From the NCBI GenBank assembly GCA_045534225.1, contig JAZSJJ010000008.1, forward strand, positions 14,286 to 78,285: a stretch of 64,000 bases of DNA, given 5' to 3'. This DNA comes from UMGS1649 sp045534225. GTDB lineage: Bacteria > Bacillota > Clostridia > TANB77 > CAG-465. Positions 56,292-64,000 of this stretch are shown piece by piece. Position numbers and translations under genes: made by a program. Positions within the stretch are counted from its first letter, which is position 1. Each line of letters begins with the position of its first letter. Under the pieces are notes generated by a model, which saw nothing but the letters and a program-made list of their open reading frames with translations, was not told the DNA's origin and searched no databases.

Positions 56292-57920
56292 ATGGAAAAA
56301 AGATATATTAGTGAGGGTAGATATAAAAAGAGCAGCGCAAGAAAACGCCGTGACATTAAGAAAATAAGAAAAAAAGTTGTGGCGGATGTAGAAAATAAAA
56401 AAAGATTAGAAACGAAAAAAGTAGCTGCTAAGAAATTAGTAAAGAAGAAAAAGAAAAAAATAAGTCCTAAAGTAAGAAAGGAAATGCGTATTAGAAGACG
56501 CAATACATTTGCTTGTATTATTCTAATAATATTAATAGTAATAATATCTAGAGCAATATTAAAAGACGAGGGAGAACCATTCATACCAAACTTTTGGGCT
56601 GAAGAAGAAAATGAATCTGTATTAACTGTTGGTATAATTACAACAGATGATTTAAGAGATGAGAACACAAATAATGTAGTGTTAAAAGAGTTAAAACATT
56701 ATACATCATATATGTTACTTAAGATAAATGAAGATTATACATTTACATATGATGTGTTAGAGAATATAGAGAAAGTAAACGAGAAAGAATACAAATTAAC
56801 AGTAAAGAAATCTAAAGAATATACGGCAGAGAGTATAAAAAATATGATTCTATCATATATGGTAGATGAAAAGTCTGTATATAACTCAAATGTAAATAAT
56901 GTAGAACAAGTAGTAGCAAACGAGAATATAATTACTATTACATTAAAGAAACCAGATCCATATTTTATATATAATTTAGAATTACCAATAGGTAATACAT
57001 TAAATAAAGACTATGTTGTGTCAGCTGAAGCAACAGCAACTGCTAAAATATATGAGAGAACTAAAAAGGCGAGCGAAACACTTCCAAAAAGAATAATAGT
57101 TAAAAGATATAAAGATATGTATGCAGGAGTAGAAGCATATAAGAAGGATGAAATAAATATTCTTGTAACTAATCAAAAGAATGTACAAAATATGCTTGGA
57201 AAATACGAATACAATATTAAAACTGTTAAAACAGGAGAAAGCATATTCTTGCTATTTAATCCGGAGTCGGAAAATATAAAATCTAAAGAAATACGTCAAG
57301 TAATAGCGTATGGAATAAATAGAGATAGTATTATTAAAGACACAATGCAATCTTTAGCAGATACAATAGATTTGCCATATATTTATGATAAAACCAAATA
57401 CAAATATGATATATATGCCGCAGAGAATCTGCTATTATCCAATGGATATAAAAAGGTAAATAAGATATATTCAAAAGATAAGAAGAAAGTAGAGTTAACC
57501 CTTATAGTAAACAAGAGCGATGATGAGAAGGTTGCTATTGCAGATACAATAAAGAAAAATCTAGCATCAATAGGAGTAAGTATAAATGTAGAGAAGCTTG
57601 CTAAAGAGGATATTAATAAAAGAGTAAGTAAAGGAAATTATGATTTAATACTTGCTAATGTTAATTTAAATAATAATCCAAATATAAACTTCATAACATC
57701 TAAATTATACCTATCTGAAGAAACGAAAACAGTACTAGAAACGATTAATACATCTTCTGTGTTAAATTTATCTGATGAAATTAAAAATGCCTCAAATGCG
57801 ATGTCAGAAGATATAAGTGCTATAGGCATAGTTGCTAAAACAACATATATAATTCTGGATAAAACATTAACAGGAGTAGATAATCCGACATACTTAAATA
57901 TATTCAGAGATTTAATATAA
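56292..57920 (+). CDS. Membrane-tethered SBP_bac_5-like solute-binding protein
   Basis: A 542-residue protein. The first 70 residues are strongly basic (KKSSARKRRDIKKIRKK; LVKKKKKKISPKVRK), followed by one membrane helix (TFACIILIILIVIISRAIL) and an external region like peptide/nickel-binding proteins: VLENIEKVNEKEYKLTVKKSKEYTAESIKNMILSYM, LPIGNTLNKDYV and KEIRQVIAYGINRDSIIKDTM. There is no lipobox and no transporter gene nearby. A signalling or sporulation role is possible but not shown. ATG 56292 is preceded by CGGAG. Confidence 0.78.
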   Translation: MEKRYISEGRYKKSSARKRRDIKKIRKKVVADVENKKRLETKKVAAKKLVKKKKKKISPKVRKEMRIRRRNTFACIILIILIVIISRAILKDEGEPFIPNFWAEEENESVLTVGIITTDDLRDENTNNVVLKELKHYTSYMLLKINEDYTFTYDVLENIEKVNEKEYKLTVKKSKEYTAESIKNMILSYMVDEKSVYNSNVNNVEQVVANENIITITLKKPDPYFIYNLELPIGNTLNKDYVVSAEATATAKIYERTKKASETLPKRIIVKRYKDMYAGVEAYKKDEINILVTNQKNVQNMLGKYEYNIKTVKTGESIFLLFNPESENIKSKEIRQVIAYGINRDSIIKDTMQSLADTIDLPYIYDKTKYKYDIYAAENLLLSNGYKKVNKIYSKDKKKVELTLIVNKSDDEKVAIADTIKKNLASIGVSINVEKLAKEDINKRVSKGNYDLILANVNLNNNPNINFITSKLYLSEETKTVLETINTSSVLNLSDEIKNASNAMSEDISAIGIVAKTTYIILDKTLTGVDNPTYLNIFRDLI

Positions 57921-57954
57921 AATACAACCATGCTTTGTATGGTTGTATTTTATT
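57919..57954 (+). terminator. Terminator of the solute-binding gene
   Basis: AATACAACCAT (57921-57931) pairs with ATGGTTGTATT (57939-57949), then TTATTTG. Confidence 0.88.
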
Positions 57955-57956
57955 TG

Positions 57957-57985
57957 TTTACTTTTATGTTAACTTGTGATATAAT
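57957..57985 (+). promoter_or_regulatory. Promoter of the 259-residue gene
   Basis: TTTACT (57957-57962), 17-base spacer, TATAAT (57980-57985), with TG at the extended position. Confidence 0.65.
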
Positions 57986-58053
57986 AATATGCGGAATAAA
58001 AAATATGGTCCTAACTTAAAAGTGAGGATGAATAAAAAGAAAAAGGAGATAGC

Positions 58054-58833
58054 ATGAATATTTACAAAAAAATAATTCTAAAACATGTACCAGAGTTTCA
58101 AGCTCTAACAGAAGAGCAACAACGGACAAGTGTAAAGGTGCATAACCACAAATATATTGCCATGTGGATTTCTGCACTTTTTGCAACAACATTTTATCCT
58201 GGGCTTATAACACTTATTTTGTGTGCTGCAACACTTGTGATTCTAAACTTTATAAACGCAACGATTGGTTATATCTTGTTTTGGACTACGTTTCCGTATA
58301 ATCTTTTTGTAGTTATTATGGAATTTTATTGGTTCCGAAGAGTAATAATTAAAAAGGATACAAGACAAGAGTACTATGAGCGACTTTTTGATTTCTTTAC
58401 AAAACCTTGCTTATACAACTATAAGGTTGTGTCAAAGAAGGATTGGAAAAAACTAAAAGCTACAAACGAAGAACGGTACAAGGCTTACAGAACGGAAGAG
58501 TCTAATCATCATTGTTATAGCGTAACATATGAACTTGCAAGACTTATCAGTAATCCAGATGTTAAAATTGTTTGGATTTTTATGGAGTCTTGGTGCTCTA
58601 AATGCGGCCATGCAATTTTAGTTAAAGGTGACTATGTATACGATAGCAATATGAGAAGGACTTACAAAAAAGATGAGTATTTTAGATACTTTAAGGTTCA
58701 AGTGTTTAACGAATTTGAATACAACGAATGGCAAACCTATGCTGATCTTAAGAAAAGTGAAGCTTGGCAAGCATTTGGTATTTGGTGTAGACAACTGGGT
58801 GGCAAACGAGATACGGACGATGAGCAGGGATAA
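58054..58833 (+). CDS. Unknown membrane protein with a possible papain-like cysteine site
   Basis: A 259-residue protein with membrane helices at about residues 38-58 and 70-95, then a soluble region. In it, Cys154 (NHHCYS), His186 (CGHAILVKG) and Asp197 (VYDSNM) lie in the order and approximate spacing of a papain- or transglutaminase-like triad, and GHAILVKGDYVYDSNMRRT resembles the His strand of such enzymes. Further cysteines (SWCSKCGH) could bind metal. It uses orphan-type codons, has its own promoter, and overlaps a terminator. Activity is an inference. Confidence 0.65.
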   Translation: MNIYKKIILKHVPEFQALTEEQQRTSVKVHNHKYIAMWISALFATTFYPGLITLILCAATLVILNFINATIGYILFWTTFPYNLFVVIMEFYWFRRVIIKKDTRQEYYERLFDFFTKPCLYNYKVVSKKDWKKLKATNEERYKAYRTEESNHHCYSVTYELARLISNPDVKIVWIFMESWCSKCGHAILVKGDYVYDSNMRRTYKKDEYFRYFKVQVFNEFEYNEWQTYADLKKSEAWQAFGIWCRQLGGKRDTDDEQG

Positions 58834-58850
58834 TATCCCTGCTCATTTTT
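58820..58850 (+). terminator. Terminator of the 259-residue gene
   Basis: ATGAGCAGGGAT (58820-58831), AAT, ATCCCTGCTCAT (58835-58846), T5; the stem includes the stop codon. Confidence 0.9.
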
Positions 58851-58882
58851 GTAAGAATTTAATATTTTTAATATTTTTATAC

Positions 58883-58911
58883 TTGACACCTACTTACAAG
58901 TGTGTTATTAT
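58883..58911 (+). promoter_or_regulatory. Promoter of tRNA-Arg
   Basis: TTGACA (58883-58888), 17-base spacer, TATTAT (58906-58911). Confidence 0.7.
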
Positions 58912-58928
58912 ATATGAGTACCAATTAT

Positions 58929-59005
<77 letters not shown>

Positions 59006-59009
59006 AAAG

Positions 59010-59038
59010 TTGAGAGCGCAAGCTCTCTCTTTTTTTTT
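59010..59038 (+). terminator. Terminator of tRNA-Arg
   Basis: GAGAGC (59012-59017), GCAA, GCTCTC (59022-59027), then a long T run. Confidence 0.9.
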
Positions 59039-59096
59039 ACTTTGTTTATATAAACAATATAATAGTTGTAGATAGAAATAAATATATGCATAATAA

Positions 59097-59119
59097 AACC
59101 TACTGTATTACAGTAGGTT
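59097..59119 (-). terminator. Terminator of the nfeD-SPFH operon
   Basis: AACCTACTGTA and TACAGTAGGTT around one base, followed on the minus strand by TTTATTATG. Confidence 0.75.
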
Positions 59120-59125
59120 AATTTG

Positions 59126-60049
59126 TTATTTAAGTAATTCTTTAGCAGTCCCAAGTGCACTAAATGCAGAACTTGTATCGAATGGAATAAATACTTTGTT
59201 TGCAGGTCCTTCTGCAATTTTTTCCATTGATTCTAAAGATTTAATAGCAACAAGTTCTTTAGTTGGTTTAGCATTGTTAATCGCTGCATAAACGACTTCA
59301 ATTTCTTGTGCTTTTGCTTCAGCTATTTTCTTTATTGCTGCTGATGTACCTTCAGCTTCTAACATTCTGGCTTCTCTTAAACCTTGTGCACGTCTAATGC
59401 TAGATTCTTTTTCAGCTTCAGCTTCTAATATTTGTGCTTCTTTTTGTCCTTCGGCGTGAGTTATAGCTGCTTGACGGCTACCCTCGGCTTCTAGAATTAA
59501 TGCTCTTTTATTTCTTTCGGCATTCATTTGTTTTTCCATGGCATCACGAACATCCTTTGGAGGAGTGATGTCTTTAATTTCAACTCTATCTACTTTACAG
59601 CCCCATCTATCTGTTGCTTCATCTAATACTTGACGAAGTTGAGCGTTTATTAAATCTCTTGAACTAAATGTGCTATCCAAATCCATTTTACCAACAATAT
59701 CTCTTATTGTTGTAATTGCTAAGTATTGAATACCTTTACCAAGATTTTCAATTTCATAAACAGATTTAACTGGATCCATTATTTGAAAGAACACAACTGT
59801 ATCTATTGTAATTGTTACGTTGTCTTTTGTGATAACTTGTTGTGGTGGAACATCCATTGTTTGTTGTTTCATATTAACGATAGCTCTTACTCTATCTACA
59901 AAAGGGAAGATAAAGTTTAGGCCGGCTGATGCAACTTTATGGAATTTACCCACTCTTTCTATAACATATACTTCTGCTTGTCTTACTACTTTAATAGAGA
60001 ATCCTACTATTATCATAAGCAGTAAAAAGGCTCCTAAAACATACCACAT
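59126..60049 (-). CDS. SPFH/band-7 membrane protein
   Basis: A 307-residue stomatin-like protein. N-terminal anchor (VLGAFLLLMIIVGFSIKVV), then the SPFH core (QAEVYVIERVGKFHKVASAGLNFIFPFVDRVR; VITKDNVTITIDTVVFFQIMDPVKSVYEI; DSTFSSRDLINAQLRQVLDEATDRWGCKVDRVEIKDITPP) and a long alanine/glutamate coiled coil (about 190-250). The family forms membrane microdomains with an NfeD partner, encoded just upstream on this strand, 13 bases away. The start is at 60049, behind GGAGG. Confidence 0.93.
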   Translation of the reverse strand: MWYVLGAFLLLMIIVGFSIKVVRQAEVYVIERVGKFHKVASAGLNFIFPFVDRVRAIVNMKQQTMDVPPQQVITKDNVTITIDTVVFFQIMDPVKSVYEIENLGKGIQYLAITTIRDIVGKMDLDSTFSSRDLINAQLRQVLDEATDRWGCKVDRVEIKDITPPKDVRDAMEKQMNAERNKRALILEAEGSRQAAITHAEGQKEAQILEAEAEKESSIRRAQGLREARMLEAEGTSAAIKKIAEAKAQEIEVVYAAINNAKPTKELVAIKSLESMEKIAEGPANKVFIPFDTSSAFSALGTAKELLK

Positions 60050-60062
60050 AAAAATACCCTCC

Positions 60063-60497
60063 TTAATTAGTATATTCTTTAATTACTAGTTTTACGCCGT
60101 CAATTGAATCTACTATAACAGTTTCATCAACTTTGAAAGTTTTCTTATCTTTACAAATTGCAGACCAAATTTCGCCTTGAACTTTAATTTGTCCCATGTT
60201 GTCTGGACCAACAATTTCTTTTAATACAGTACCTGTTTTACCTATTAAACTATCTGAGTTTGTAGGTAGGTCTTTTGTTTTGAACAGTTTTGCAAATACT
60301 GGTCTTAAAAAGATAACAAGTAATGTTGTTGAAACAATGAACACTCCAATTTGTACCGCGATAGAATCACAGAGCAAACTAACAAGGAATGTTAAGAAAG
60401 CTCCAACTCCTGGGAAAAAGAATAAGAATCCCACTGTTAGTATTTCAATTATAAGGCACAAAGCACATAATAATAGCCAAATGGCAGTAGGTGACAT
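60063..60497 (-). CDS. NfeD-family protein
   Basis: A 144-residue protein: two or three membrane helices (LLLCALCLIIEILTVGFLFFFPGVGAFLTFLVSLL and IAVQIGVFIVSTTLLVIFL) and a C-terminal OB-fold (LIGKTGTVLKEIVGPDNMGQIKVQGEIWSAICKDKKTFKVDETVIVDSIDGVKLVIK), characteristic of NfeD1b partners of SPFH proteins. It starts at 60497 behind AGGAGGG on the minus strand. Confidence 0.9.
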   Translation of the reverse strand: MSPTAIWLLLCALCLIIEILTVGFLFFFPGVGAFLTFLVSLLCDSIAVQIGVFIVSTTLLVIFLRPVFAKLFKTKDLPTNSDSLIGKTGTVLKEIVGPDNMGQIKVQGEIWSAICKDKKTFKVDETVIVDSIDGVKLVIKEYTN

Positions 60498-60583
60498 ATA
60501 TAATCCCTCCTTTATTATGTATTACCCTATATGCCCATATTATATATTATAAAAATAAAAAAATAAATAGTTTTTTAAAGATA

Positions 60584-60612
60584 TTGTATATTTGTAAAAT
60601 TAAATGTATAAT
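60584..60612 (+). promoter_or_regulatory. Promoter of the GH18-like/pilin operon
   Basis: TTGTAT (60584-60589), 17-base spacer, TATAAT (60607-60612). The predicted transcript begins at or next to the ATG at 60619, so the mRNA may be leaderless. Confidence 0.5.
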
Positions 60613-60618
60613 TTGGTT

Positions 60619-62190
60619 ATGAAAAATAGGGTAATAGATAAAATAAATAATAGTTATATATATGTAGTAATACTTGCAGTATATGTTGTAGTGACACTTG
60701 GTATATCTATGTTAATTGCAAAACCAAATAATAAAGATGTAAATATAATCGTTAACGGAGAGAGCTTGAAACTAAAAAATGGTGTTGTAAATGTAAAAGG
60801 AACAAGATATATTACTAGAAAAGACATAGAAGAAAATTTTTTCGAACATGTTTTTTACGATAAGATTTCTAGAACTTTAATAATTACTACATGGGATGAA
60901 AAAATAAAAATAAAAAAAGGCGACATCGGCACCGTAGAATACGAAGCAGAAACTGCATATAGCATAAAAACTTTAGCAGAAAAGTTAGGCTATGAGTATA
61001 TTGAAGACGCAAAAACAAACAATGTATACATATATAACTATGCAGAACAAGATGTTAAAATAAACAAAAATCGCGTAGAAGTATACAGTTTGGAGAACAA
61101 GTCTGTTGTTGGTGTTGTGGAAAAGAAAGACAAAATAACATTACTTGAAACAGAAGCTGTGTATAAAGACAGCAAAGATAATTTTTTAACAATTAAAGTA
61201 ACAGATAATGATGGTAAATCATATATAGCAAGAATAAGCAAAGCTAAGGTAGAGTATGCCCCAAAAGTTAAAGATGTTATAAAAACAGACAAAGATATAA
61301 TTTTAATTACACATGTAGAAAACAAGGTGGCAAGTACAACAGATTTGACTAAAGTAGATGCATTAGCTATAGAGATGTTACAACTTGATTCATCAAATAA
61401 GCTAACAACTAAAAAATATACCTTACCAGATGTTAAAGATATAGATATATATGCAGTAATAGATAATGGATATAAGTCTACAGGTTTTGATACAAATATA
61501 ATTACTGACTTAGTTCACAGTGATAAGAACAAGGAAATAGTTGCAGGGCAGATGATAGATTTTGTAATGGAAAATGAACTAGATGGAATTGTAATAGACT
61601 TTAAGAAATTTAAGAAGTCGGATAGAGATTTACTAGAGCAATATATAAAAGAATTAGCTGTATTAATGCATGCAAATAACAAGAAAATACTAGTAAAAAT
61701 GCAAGCTGTTGATTCGTACAATATTATAGATATAGAATATTTTGTAGATAATATAATATTGCAAGCATATGGAACAAGAACGGTAGCTTCTAAAACGGCG
61801 GGTTCACATTCATCTATTACTCATATAATGGAAATTATGAATGAAATAGAGAAAAATGTGTTAGATAGAAAAAAGATAATATTAGAAATTCCGACATATT
61901 CCATTTTATGGACAGAAAGAGGCGGAACAATAATAAATGCAGAAGAATATTCTATGCAAGCAGTGAATGAATATTTGAAGGAAAATAATATTAAGCCGGA
62001 ATTTAACAAAGCGTCTGGCCAAAACTATGTAAGTTATACTAAAGGAATAGTTACATACAAAATGTGGTTAGAAGATGAATTTAGCATAGGTAAGAAAATG
62101 GGTATGGCATACTACCAAGAATTAGCCGGAATATCCATATATAAAAGTGGCGAAGAATTAAAAAGCATCTATAGTATAACTATAGAATAA
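60619..62190 (+). CDS. GH18-like membrane-anchored protein, catalytic Glu replaced
   Basis: About 523 residues: N-terminal membrane anchor (YIYVVILAVYVVVTLGISMLIA), a copper-amine-oxidase-N-like repeat region (residues 45-150), an SH3-like region (about 150-210) and a GH18/YaaH-type barrel. The GH18 motif appears as DGIVIDFKKF; the catalytic Glu of DGxxxDxE is Lys329, so hydrolysis is unlikely. ILQAYGTRT and TYKMWLEDEFSIGKKMGMAYYQELAGISIY fit the later barrel strands. I favour ATG 60619, since ATG 60604 lies upstream of the predicted start of transcription. It is followed by two pilin-like genes. Confidence 0.75.
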   Translation: MKNRVIDKINNSYIYVVILAVYVVVTLGISMLIAKPNNKDVNIIVNGESLKLKNGVVNVKGTRYITRKDIEENFFEHVFYDKISRTLIITTWDEKIKIKKGDIGTVEYEAETAYSIKTLAEKLGYEYIEDAKTNNVYIYNYAEQDVKINKNRVEVYSLENKSVVGVVEKKDKITLLETEAVYKDSKDNFLTIKVTDNDGKSYIARISKAKVEYAPKVKDVIKTDKDIILITHVENKVASTTDLTKVDALAIEMLQLDSSNKLTTKKYTLPDVKDIDIYAVIDNGYKSTGFDTNIITDLVHSDKNKEIVAGQMIDFVMENELDGIVIDFKKFKKSDRDLLEQYIKELAVLMHANNKKILVKMQAVDSYNIIDIEYFVDNIILQAYGTRTVASKTAGSHSSITHIMEIMNEIEKNVLDRKKIILEIPTYSILWTERGGTIINAEEYSMQAVNEYLKENNIKPEFNKASGQNYVSYTKGIVTYKMWLEDEFSIGKKMGMAYYQELAGISIYKSGEELKSIYSITIE

Positions 62191-62199
62191 GGAGGATAT

Positions 62200-62652
62200 A
62201 TGAAAAAAAGAGGTGTTACTCTAATAACATTAAGTATAATTGTAGCGGTAATGGCTATTCTTACAGCGGCAACAATAACTATAGGAACAGATATACATAC
62301 AAATGCACAAAAAGCTAGATTTCAAGCGGAAATAGATCAAATTGAAATACTTACAAGTAATTATATAAGAAGAAATTCAGGAAACGATTTTTCACCATAT
62401 ACTTGGAATGTAACATCGCTCACTGGTTACGATGAAACACAATTTGAAGGCGAGATAATAACAAGTGGTAGTATTAATGTATATGTAGTAGACTTAACAA
62501 AGATCGATGCAGAAGAAGTAAATGATGGGCTTTTAGAAAAAGGTGCAAATGATAGGTATTTGTATTCTGAACAAACTGGACATGTATATTATGAAAAAGG
62601 CAAAACTTTTGGAAGCAAAGTATATTATAGAGTTTCAGAATTAGAGGAGTAG
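62200..62652 (+). CDS. Pilin-like protein (150 residues)
   Basis: Begins MKKRGVTLITLSIIVAVMAILTAATI, a type IV prepilin-like signal without the usual glutamate 5, then a helical stalk (IHTNAQKARFQAEIDQIEILTSNYIRRN) and a beta-rich end with YLYSEQTGHVYYEKG, like the C-terminus of pseudopilins. It lies nine bases after the GH18-like gene, with AGGAGG before ATG 62200, and is cotranscribed. Confidence 0.78.
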   Translation: MKKRGVTLITLSIIVAVMAILTAATITIGTDIHTNAQKARFQAEIDQIEILTSNYIRRNSGNDFSPYTWNVTSLTGYDETQFEGEIITSGSINVYVVDLTKIDAEEVNDGLLEKGANDRYLYSEQTGHVYYEKGKTFGSKVYYRVSELEE

Positions 62653-62658
62653 ATGAAA

Positions 62659-64000
62659 ATGAGATTAAAAAAAGGAATAACAATGGCTATGCTTGTTGTT
62701 ATGATTGCGGTATTAGGAATACTAGCAACTGTAACAGTAACATCCATATCTAATAGTTATACAAACTCTAAATTAGCTATTTGGACAGCGGAAATTAGTG
62801 TTGTACAAGATTTAATGAAAGAAAAGAAAGATAATCTATCAAATATTTTGATGGAGGAAGTAACGTTTGATGTATCAAACGTATCTCAAACAATTTTAAC
62901 AGAACAATTTTCTGGAGAGACAATAACATCTAATAAAATTACATTAAAGGAGATAAATCTTGCTGCTATTGGAGTAGACAACGCATTGTATGGAGTTCAT
63001 AAAGATAAACTGGATGTATATGCATATTCTGAAATAACAGGTAGAGTGTATTATCTAGAAGGCTTTGATGCTAGAATAAAAGAATATTATACTTTAACTG
63101 AGGAATTAAAAAATAAATATGGAGATAATTTAACAGTATCTAGCTTATCTGTAATATCTTTTGAACAAAGTGAAATAGAACCAACAATGAATCCGGTTAA
63201 AGTTACAGTAAAAGTGCCAAAAACATTTACAAATGTTAGTATAACAACAAATATTTCTGGTATAACAGTGGGTGCAAAAGTAACAGAAACAGACAAATAT
63301 ACATATTTGGTAAACACTAATGGTGTAATTGGAAATTATACTGTAGTTGTAAATTATACAGAAGGTGGAACAGCAAAGTCTGTGACACATAAAGTAACTA
63401 ATGCAATATCTACTATAGGAGCGTTAGTTACTGGTGCAGGAGATTATGGTAAAACTATAGACTACGTATCAGATAATGGGGTAACAAAATGGAACGTATT
63501 CTACGAAGATACTACTAATGGTTATGTTTATTTAATAGCAACTGAAAAATTGGCATACAGTAAAATGCCGACAATACCAGGCGCAACAATAACATCAGCT
63601 GCGGTAACTATCGAAAATGGAACATCTAAAAATGTTGGACAAATAAAATGGGCAAGTGTGCCGGCAGGAACAACAGTAGCTAGCGATGCAAAAATAAAAT
63701 GGAAGGCGGAATGGTCGTCATATTCTTCTGGTACAAATGCAAAATGTATATCATATTTTCTAAATGAAACATATTGGACAGGATTAAAAAACACAACGGC
63801 GGCATATAAAGATTATGTGCTAGGAGCAATAGGTACACCAACAGCTGAACTGTTTGTATTAAGCTGGAATGCCAAAAGAGCAGCAACAAACAATACAGCT
63901 ATATACAATAAACAAATATCGTTAGTAGCAAGAAGTACAACGACAGGTTACTATGTAAAAGACGCATCAGTGTCTACAAATACATATCTTCAAGCATTAA
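62659..64000 (+). CDS. Large pilin-like surface protein, 3' end outside the window
   Basis: An open frame of at least 447 residues with no stop before the window end. It starts MRLKKGITMAMLVVMIAVLGILATVTVTSISNSYTNSKLA, a prepilin-like anchor and helix; SGxVYYLEG-like text near residue 130 (ITGRVYYLEGFDARIKEYY) matches the previous gene's C-terminus (TGHVYYEKGKTF), then a beta-sandwich (about 165-250) and a tryptophan-containing part (TKWNVFYEDTTNGYVYLIATEKLAYSKMP) that recalls a domain common in clostridial surface proteins. ATG 62659 is chosen over ATG 62653 because AGAGGAG is nine bases away. Confidence 0.75.
   Translation, partial: MRLKKGITMAMLVVMIAVLGILATVTVTSISNSYTNSKLAIWTAEISVVQDLMKEKKDNLSNILMEEVTFDVSNVSQTILTEQFSGETITSNKITLKEINLAAIGVDNALYGVHKDKLDVYAYSEITGRVYYLEGFDARIKEYYTLTEELKNKYGDNLTVSSLSVISFEQSEIEPTMNPVKVTVKVPKTFTNVSITTNISGITVGAKVTETDKYTYLVNTNGVIGNYTVVVNYTEGGTAKSVTHKVTNAISTIGALVTGAGDYGKTIDYVSDNGVTKWNVFYEDTTNGYVYLIATEKLAYSKMPTIPGATITSAAVTIENGTSKNVGQIKWASVPAGTTVASDAKIKWKAEWSSYSSGTNAKCISYFLNETYWTGLKNTTAAYKDYVLGAIGTPTAELFVLSWNAKRAATNNTAIYNKQISLVARSTTTGYYVKDASVSTNTYLQAL

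Overview
The window is AT-rich DNA from a Gram-positive, spore-forming member of the Clostridia, probably an uncultured gut-type lineage. The evidence is Ile/Leu/Arg codon use dominated by ATA/TTA/AGA, strong Shine-Dalgarno sites, many TTGACA-17-TATAAT promoters, a MurE with the DNPR motif of meso-diaminopimelate ligases, and sporulation genes (gpr, a SpoVD-type transpeptidase with PASTA domains, a SpoVB-like flippase, a collagen-like protein with a mother-cell-type promoter). I cannot name the species.

Layout. 0-6 kb: trmFO end, holA, an orphan gene, gpr, a YitT-type membrane protein, a hydrolase, an exported bactofilin-like protein and a collagen-like protein. 6.1-13.1 kb: rimP-nusA-ylxR-infB-rbfA-nrnA-truB. 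13.2-16 kb: galE, an M23 peptidase and a small membrane protein. 16.1-27.5 kb: a reduced division/cell-wall cluster, mraZ-rsmH-ftsL-spoVD-murE-mraY-ftsW-murG-ftsQ-DUF881-sbp, lacking murF, murD, ftsA and ftsZ. 27.5-42.5 kb: a frameshifted ClpC-like ATPase, a sigma-region-4-only protein, rmuC, a GT-C glycosyltransferase, a DUF4358-like/MBOAT/DHHW surface-acylation operon, an sdpR-sdpI-like pair with twin operators, two diverged paralogs of an unknown family, a MYG1 homolog, a Sua5-type synthase, an operon of very small genes, and a cell-wall peptidase. 42.5-64 kb: a candidate structured ncRNA, tRNA-Leu, several pilin-like surface proteins (one carrying a formylglycine-generating-enzyme-like domain, two sharing a C-terminal module), a serpin-like protein, an SDR enzyme, a frameshifted flippase, pnp, a P-loop/Asp23 fusion, rsmE, a PAP2-like protein, an orphan solute-binding protein, a possible cysteine peptidase, tRNA-Arg, an NfeD/SPFH pair, and a GH18-like/pilin operon that runs off the end.

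The conserved operons supply translation initiation and ribosome maturation, septal peptidoglycan synthesis, and RNA turnover. Between them lie single genes, each with its own promoter and terminator, whose codon use differs from that of the core genes (more ATC, CTT, CGT and GGC); these are mostly of unknown function and look acquired or separately maintained. The most unusual signal is the leader at 51.75-51.97 kb: a promoter, a 21-codon peptide ORF built around an (AC)11 tract encoding His-Thr repeats, a terminator-like structure whose upstream arm contains the peptide stop codon, and a second terminator, all ahead of a pilin-like gene. It looks like an attenuator whose reading frame could change by slippage.

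Limits: family calls come from reading motifs, not searches. Promoters and hairpins were located by eye. Two frameshifts (27.6-29.8 kb and 47.1-48.5 kb) may be assembly errors.
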